A DNA stretch of 64,000 bases from Thermoflavimicrobium dichotomicum (GTDB lineage Bacteria > Bacillota > Bacilli > Thermoactinomycetales > Thermoactinomycetaceae), in NCBI RefSeq assembly GCF_900114055.1, contig NZ_FORR01000002.1, forward strand, positions 310,001-374,000, in the 5' to 3' direction. The notes under the pieces are model-generated. The model was not told the DNA's origin. It searched no databases and worked only from the letters and a program-made list of their open reading frames with translations. Position numbers and translations under genes: made by a program. Positions 63,262-64,000 of this stretch are shown piece by piece. Every line of letters starts with the position of its first letter. Position 1 is the first letter of the stretch.

Positions 63262-63407
63262 ACCGAGCAGGTGAAACAATTCTACCCGGCTTCCTATACT
63301 TAACGGCTAATCTTGGTCAACGCCTATTTGGACGCATTTCAGAGTGCCAGTGCTGACGCTGAAATGATTAGCCCGTATCACATTGGAGGTGATAGGGGCT
63401 TTTTATT
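63262..63407 (+). ncRNA. Candidate structured RNA ending in a terminator
   Basis: A small hairpin (CCG..GGT / ACC..CGG, 63263-63290) is followed by a long-range stem GGCTAATC (63305-63312) with GATTAGCC (63366-63373). That stem encloses CATTTCAG (63335-63342) with CTGAAATG (63359-63366). Directly after is a terminator: GCCC-G-TATCAC (63371-63381) with GTGATA-G-GGGC (63389-63399), then TTTTTATT. The long stem and the terminator share bases 63371-63373, so they are mutually exclusive like an attenuator. No plus-strand gene follows, and no known riboswitch class was recognised. Confidence 0.5.
63371..63406 (+). terminator. Rho-independent terminator of the structured RNA
   Basis: A stem of GCCC/GGGC plus TATCAC/GTGATA with a G-G mismatch and a short loop, then TTTTTATT. 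The 63407-63674 stretch beyond it holds no gene that I can support. Confidence 0.75.
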
Positions 63408-63674
63408 GATTTCTGCATTTTTGTAAAAAGTCATATTTTTTAAATTCGACTCATCGGTAAAAAGCCAGATCCATCTTTTAGCCATACTAGATATTCATTT
63501 TTCTATAAAAAAATTGAAGAAAAACAGAATATATCCACATTTAATCTCCAAAATATGATATATTATAAATATAACCTATTTAATATAACAATTGATATAA
63601 TTATCAGAATAAACATACGGACAATAGATCCAATAGCCCCAACCTTTGTGGCCAGGGCTTGTCTCCAATTCTTA

Positions 63675-64000
63675 TCAATCAAAGAAAAGCGTTCCTCTAT
63701 TTTGTTGTACCTTTCGCAACTGGATCAACCGATAGACATGGCTAACAACCACTTTTACGACTGCATATGTCGGAACCGCCAATAACAATCCAAGAAATCC
63801 TCCTAGTCCGCCAGCAACAAGCAATATCAATATAATCGTGAGCGGATGAATATTTAATGTTCTTCCCATTACAAGAGGGGATACAACATTCCCTTCCAAT
63901 TGCTGGGCAATTACAGCAACAATCAGTACTTTGATCACCATCATCGGACTGTGAATCCATGCAACCATCAATGCAGGTATGGTCCCAATCAATGGTCCCA
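63675..64000 (-). CDS. AI-2E family transporter, C-terminal part (5' end outside window)
   Basis: About 108 C-terminal codons of a membrane protein of the AI-2E/YtvI/PerM family. Visible marks are QQLEGNVVSPLVMGRTLNIH followed by PLTIILILLVAGGLGGFLGL and LLAVPTYAVVKVVV. The frame is open to the window edge with PLIGTIPAL. Family members export the quorum signal AI-2 or act as sodium/proton antiporters; which applies here is unknown. The tail is short and basic (RLIQLRKVQQNR). Confidence 0.9.
   Translation of the reverse strand, partial: GPLIGTIPALMVAWIHSPMMVIKVLIVAVIAQQLEGNVVSPLVMGRTLNIHPLTIILILLVAGGLGGFLGLLLAVPTYAVVKVVVSHVYRLIQLRKVQQNRGTLFFD

Noticed and set aside
63555-63785. A plus-strand gene controlled by the attenuator-like RNA
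   Set aside because: The only open frame there is antisense to the AI-2E family gene, lacks a ribosome site and has no recognisable features.
1-64000. CRISPR arrays, tRNA or rRNA genes, prophage
   Set aside because: No regularly spaced direct repeats with unique spacers, no cloverleaf or rRNA signature and no phage structural genes were seen. The hairpin repeats are too far apart to be an array.

Overview
The window looks like chromosome of a low-to-middle GC, endospore-forming member of the Bacillales. Genes read from strong AGGAGG-type ribosome binding sites, and GTG and TTG starts are common. Sporulation and cell-wall genes of Bacillus type are present: a LytH-like endopeptidase, YunB, and a CwlC-like amidase. 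So are the yunC, yunD, yunE and yunF homologues, YkuS, an AIM24-family protein, a YneK-like DUF2621 protein and a CspA-type protein. A long two-lobed ThyX, a UbiD decarboxylase, a glyoxylate shunt and a sortase/LPxTG pair suggest a Thermoactinomycetaceae-like lineage. That placement is inference; no rRNA or tRNA gene is in the window.

Layout. 0-9 kb: Fur-box-controlled ferric siderophore uptake, an M23 peptidase, an amino-acid permease, a glutaredoxin, a UbiD decarboxylase, a NERD-like protein, YkuS and an AIM24 protein. 9-15 kb: a complete five-gene peptide ABC importer (order D-F-A-B-C) behind one visible promoter. 15-21 kb: YunB, ThyX, a CwlC-like amidase with an overlapping six-codon leader, a type III polyketide synthase/methyltransferase pair and a SPOR lipoprotein. 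21-25.6 kb: a BceRS-BceAB-type antimicrobial-peptide sensing and detoxification module. 27-38 kb: a ten-gene, mostly overlapping operon encoding a Tcp/Con-type type IV secretion channel. It carries its own class D-like sortase and an LPDTA surface protein, but no relaxase, integrase or wall hydrolase. 38-41 kb: an Rrf2 regulator with two look-alike operators, a luciferase-like flavin oxidoreductase, an NmrA-like protein and a DUF3891 protein. 40.7-42.4 kb: two IS200/IS605 right-end relics. The larger keeps an omega-RNA-like segment without TnpB, abutting a truncated radical SAM gene. 42.7-50 kb: a 31-residue membrane peptide, an MFS/LysR divergent pair, a DUF2621 protein, a cold-shock gene with a long leader, a double GNAT protein and an MMPL transporter. 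50-58 kb: an RluA synthase, the yun cluster interleaved with QueT, a JAB protein and NAPRTase. 58-64 kb: malate synthase and isocitrate lyase, a PAT-like acetyltransferase, a Panacea toxin-antitoxin pair, a structured RNA candidate and the end of an AI-2E family transporter.

A family of structured intergenic repeats, about 100-190 bp each, occurs at least six times, in both orientations (15.0, 17.8, 25.6, 26.9, 44.4 and 57.9 kb). Each copy carries a long hairpin whose arms co-vary between copies, while indels break any common reading frame. Two nearly identical direct copies flank a small two-gene block just beside the secretion operon. This repeat family, the sortase-linked secretion operon and the solo omega-RNA-like relic are the most unusual things seen here.
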